From an uncultured Maribacter sp. (GTDB lineage: Bacteria > Bacteroidota > Bacteroidia > Flavobacteriales > Flavobacteriaceae), in contig CANMKG010000002.1 in the NCBI GenBank assembly GCA_947498505.1, positions 496,001 to 560,000 on the forward strand: a stretch of 64,000 nt of DNA, read 5' to 3'. Of the stretch, positions 62,404 through 64,000 are shown piece after piece. Both the position numbers and the translations under genes were made by a program. A model generated the notes under the pieces. That model had not been told where the DNA came from and searched no databases. It was given only the letters and a program-made list of their open reading frames with translations. The first letter of the stretch is position 1. Every line of letters starts with the position of its first letter.

Positions 62404-64000
62404 ATGGCAAGAGATTTAAAATACACAAGAAATATAGGTATTGCTGCGCATATTGATGCTGGTAAAACTACTACTACTGAGCGTATATTATTTTACACAG
62501 GTGTAAGTCATAAGATAGGTGAAGTTCATGATGGTGCTGCTACTATGGATTGGATGGAGCAAGAGCAAGAAAGAGGTATTACAATTACTTCTGCGGCTAC
62601 TACATGTGAATGGAATTTCCCAACTGAAAATGGTCAACCAACAGCGGATGCTAAAGGTTATCATTTTAATATTATTGATACTCCAGGACACGTTGATTTT
62701 ACTGTTGAGGTGAATCGCTCGTTAAGGGTTCTTGATGGGTTGGTGTTTTTGTTTAGTGCAGTTGATGGTGTTGAGCCTCAATCAGAGACTAACTGGAGAT
62801 TGGCGGATAACTATAAGGTGCCGAGAATCGGTTTTGTTAATAAGATGGATCGTCAAGGGTCTAACTTTTTAATGGTTTGTAATCAGGTTAAAGATATGTT
62901 AGGTTCTAATGCGGTTCCTATTGTATTACCTATTGGAGAGGAAGCTGATTTTAAGGGTATTGTTGATTTGGCGAAGAATAGAGCTATTGTTTGGCATGAT
63001 GAAAACTTTGGTTCTACTTTTGATGTTATTGATATTCCAGAAGAGATGAAGGCTGAGGTTAAGGAGTATAGAGCTGCTTTGATTGAGGCTGTTGCTGAGT
63101 ATGATGAGAATTTGATGGAAAAATTCTTTGAAGATGAGGATTCTATTACAGAAGAAGAGGTTCATGCTGCATTAAGAGCTGCGGTTATGGATAGGGCTAT
63201 TATACCTATGGTATGTGGTTCTTCGTTTAAAAATAAAGGAGTGCAGTTTTTATTAGATGCTGTATGTAGATACTTGCCTTCTCCGATTGATAAAGATGAT
63301 ATTGTTGGAACAAATCCTGATACCGGTGAAGAGATTTCTCGTAAGCCAGATGTAAAGGAACCGTTTTCAGCTTTAGCATTTAAGATTGCTACAGATCCGT
63401 TTGTTGGTCGTTTAGCTTTCTTTAGAACGTATTCTGGTAGATTGGATGCGGGTTCTTATATATTGAACAATCGTTCGGGAAAAAAAGAACGTATTTCGCG
63501 TATCTATCAAATGCACTCAAATAAGCAAAATGCTATTGATTATATCGAGGCAGGAGATATTGGGGCTGCGGTAGGTTTTAAGGATATAAAAACAGGTGAT
63601 ACTATGTCTGCTGAAAAGCATCCTATAGTATTGGAGAGTATGGACTTTCCTGATCCAGTGATAGGTATTGCAGTTGAGCCTAAAACGAAAGCTGATGTTG
63701 ATAAGTTGGGTATGTCTTTAGCTAAATTGGCAGAAGAAGATCCTACTTTTCAAGTTAAGACGGATGAAGCTTCAGGTCAAACTATTATATCTGGTATGGG
63801 TGAACTTCACTTGGATATTATTGTGGATCGTTTAAAGCGTGAATTTAAAGTTGAGGTTAATGAAGGTGAGCCTCAGGTTGAATATAAAGAAGCTTTAACA
63901 AAGGTTGCTCAGCATAGAGAAACATACAAAAAGCAGTCTGGTGGTCGTGGTAAGTTTGGTGACATTGTATTTGAAATGGGGCCAGCTGATGAGGATTTTG
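62404..64000 (+). CDS. fusA: Elongation factor G (3' end outside the window)
   Basis: Translocase of the ribosome. The ORF track missed it because it runs off the right edge; 532 residues are present of about 700. Seen: G1 [13 protein letters not shown], the switch I region [13 protein letters not shown]3 DTPGHVDF, G4 NKMDRQG, domain II and the start of domain III/IV ([20 protein letters not shown]). The opening [20 protein letters not shown] is typical of Bacteroidota EF-G. Start ATG at 62404 follows the rpsG stop by 6 bp. Confidence 0.98.
   Translation, partial: MARDLKYTRNIGIAAHIDAGKTTTTERILFYTGVSHKIGEVHDGAATMDWMEQEQERGITITSAATTCEWNFPTENGQPTADAKGYHFNIIDTPGHVDFTVEVNRSLRVLDGLVFLFSAVDGVEPQSETNWRLADNYKVPRIGFVNKMDRQGSNFLMVCNQVKDMLGSNAVPIVLPIGEEADFKGIVDLAKNRAIVWHDENFGSTFDVIDIPEEMKAEVKEYRAALIEAVAEYDENLMEKFFEDEDSITEEEVHAALRAAVMDRAIIPMVCGSSFKNKGVQFLLDAVCRYLPSPIDKDDIVGTNPDTGEEISRKPDVKEPFSALAFKIATDPFVGRLAFFRTYSGRLDAGSYILNNRSGKKERISRIYQMHSNKQNAIDYIEAGDIGAAVGFKDIKTGDTMSAEKHPIVLESMDFPDPVIGIAVEPKTKADVDKLGMSLAKLAEEDPTFQVKTDEASGQTIISGMGELHLDIIVDRLKREFKVEVNEGEPQVEYKEALTKVAQHRETYKKQSGGRGKFGDIVFEMGPADEDF

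Noticed and set aside
1-64000. tRNA, rRNA, tmRNA or insertion sequences
   Set aside because: I scanned intergenic regions by eye and found no cloverleaf ends, rRNA stretches, transposase frames or paired terminal repeats; a tRNAscan or Infernal run would be decisive.

Overview
The window is a 64 kb stretch of an AT-rich chromosome from a member of the Flavobacteriaceae (phylum Bacteroidota), probably a marine lineage. This rests on the gene content: a SusC/SusD pair, PorP/SprF with a type B type IX secretion (T9SS) C-terminal domain, paired OmpH/Skp chaperones behind BamA, DUF6089 and DUF5723 outer-membrane proteins, DUF7033, and Bacteroidota-type promoters (TTG, 18-20 bp, TAnnTTTG). The genus cannot be fixed from the sequence alone. 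I see no rRNA, tRNA, CRISPR array, transposase or prophage.

Layout. 1-2832: tig, clpP and clpX (clpX cut by the window edge) on the minus strand; a good hairpin terminator separates tig from clpP. 2937-6466: minus-strand holin-4-like membrane protein, GDSL lipoprotein, alpha/beta hydrolase and pdxJ. 6558-13757: plus-strand run of CBS protein, nadK, DUF6089, uppS, bamA and two skp/ompH genes, an envelope-biogenesis block. 13814-19333: minus-strand glycosyltransferase, methyltransferase, KAS III-like enzyme and gcvP. 19414-24316: a degenerate UbiA-like membrane protein, an ECF sigma factor with a small Cys/His protein, a rhodanese lipoprotein and a large secreted MORN/YwqK-repeat protein. 24359-28101: M3 peptidase and purK-purE. 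28232-30960: an HPRT-adenylate kinase fusion, obgE and a DUF4136 lipoprotein. 30994-44332: DoxX, an orphan membrane protein, a 2026-residue alpha-2-macroglobulin, and the T9SS-linked cassette adhesin-PorP-OmpA. 44564-55161: Mur ligase, small orphan ORF, DUF1569, radC, a deacetylase-fold protein that appears to lack its metal ligands, YjjG, a three-gene envelope module of unknown function, rarA, rhomboid and rlmB. 55324-61149: susC, susD and a lipoprotein, with no polysaccharide-degrading enzymes beside them. 61523-64000: the str operon rpsL, rpsG and fusA (fusA cut by the window edge).

Most of the window is housekeeping. The parts that reward a second look are: the HPRT-Adk fusion; the probable pseudo-deacetylase; the degenerate UbiA homologue; a 12-bp palindrome TATGCATGCATA (two exact copies and one near copy) upstream of three separate minus-strand genes; the 372-bp susC-rpsL intergenic region, which holds direct repeats, an inverted repeat and a perfect 13-bp dyad; the orphan SusCD-lipoprotein operon; and the lipoprotein-DUF5723-secreted protein module. 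No clearly new multi-gene system such as a defence island is visible.

Several ORF-track starts are too long and were trimmed to internal ATG codons (tig, pdxJ, second skp, M3 peptidase, alpha-2-macroglobulin, OmpA, susC-operon lipoprotein, susC). The reasons are given in each entry.
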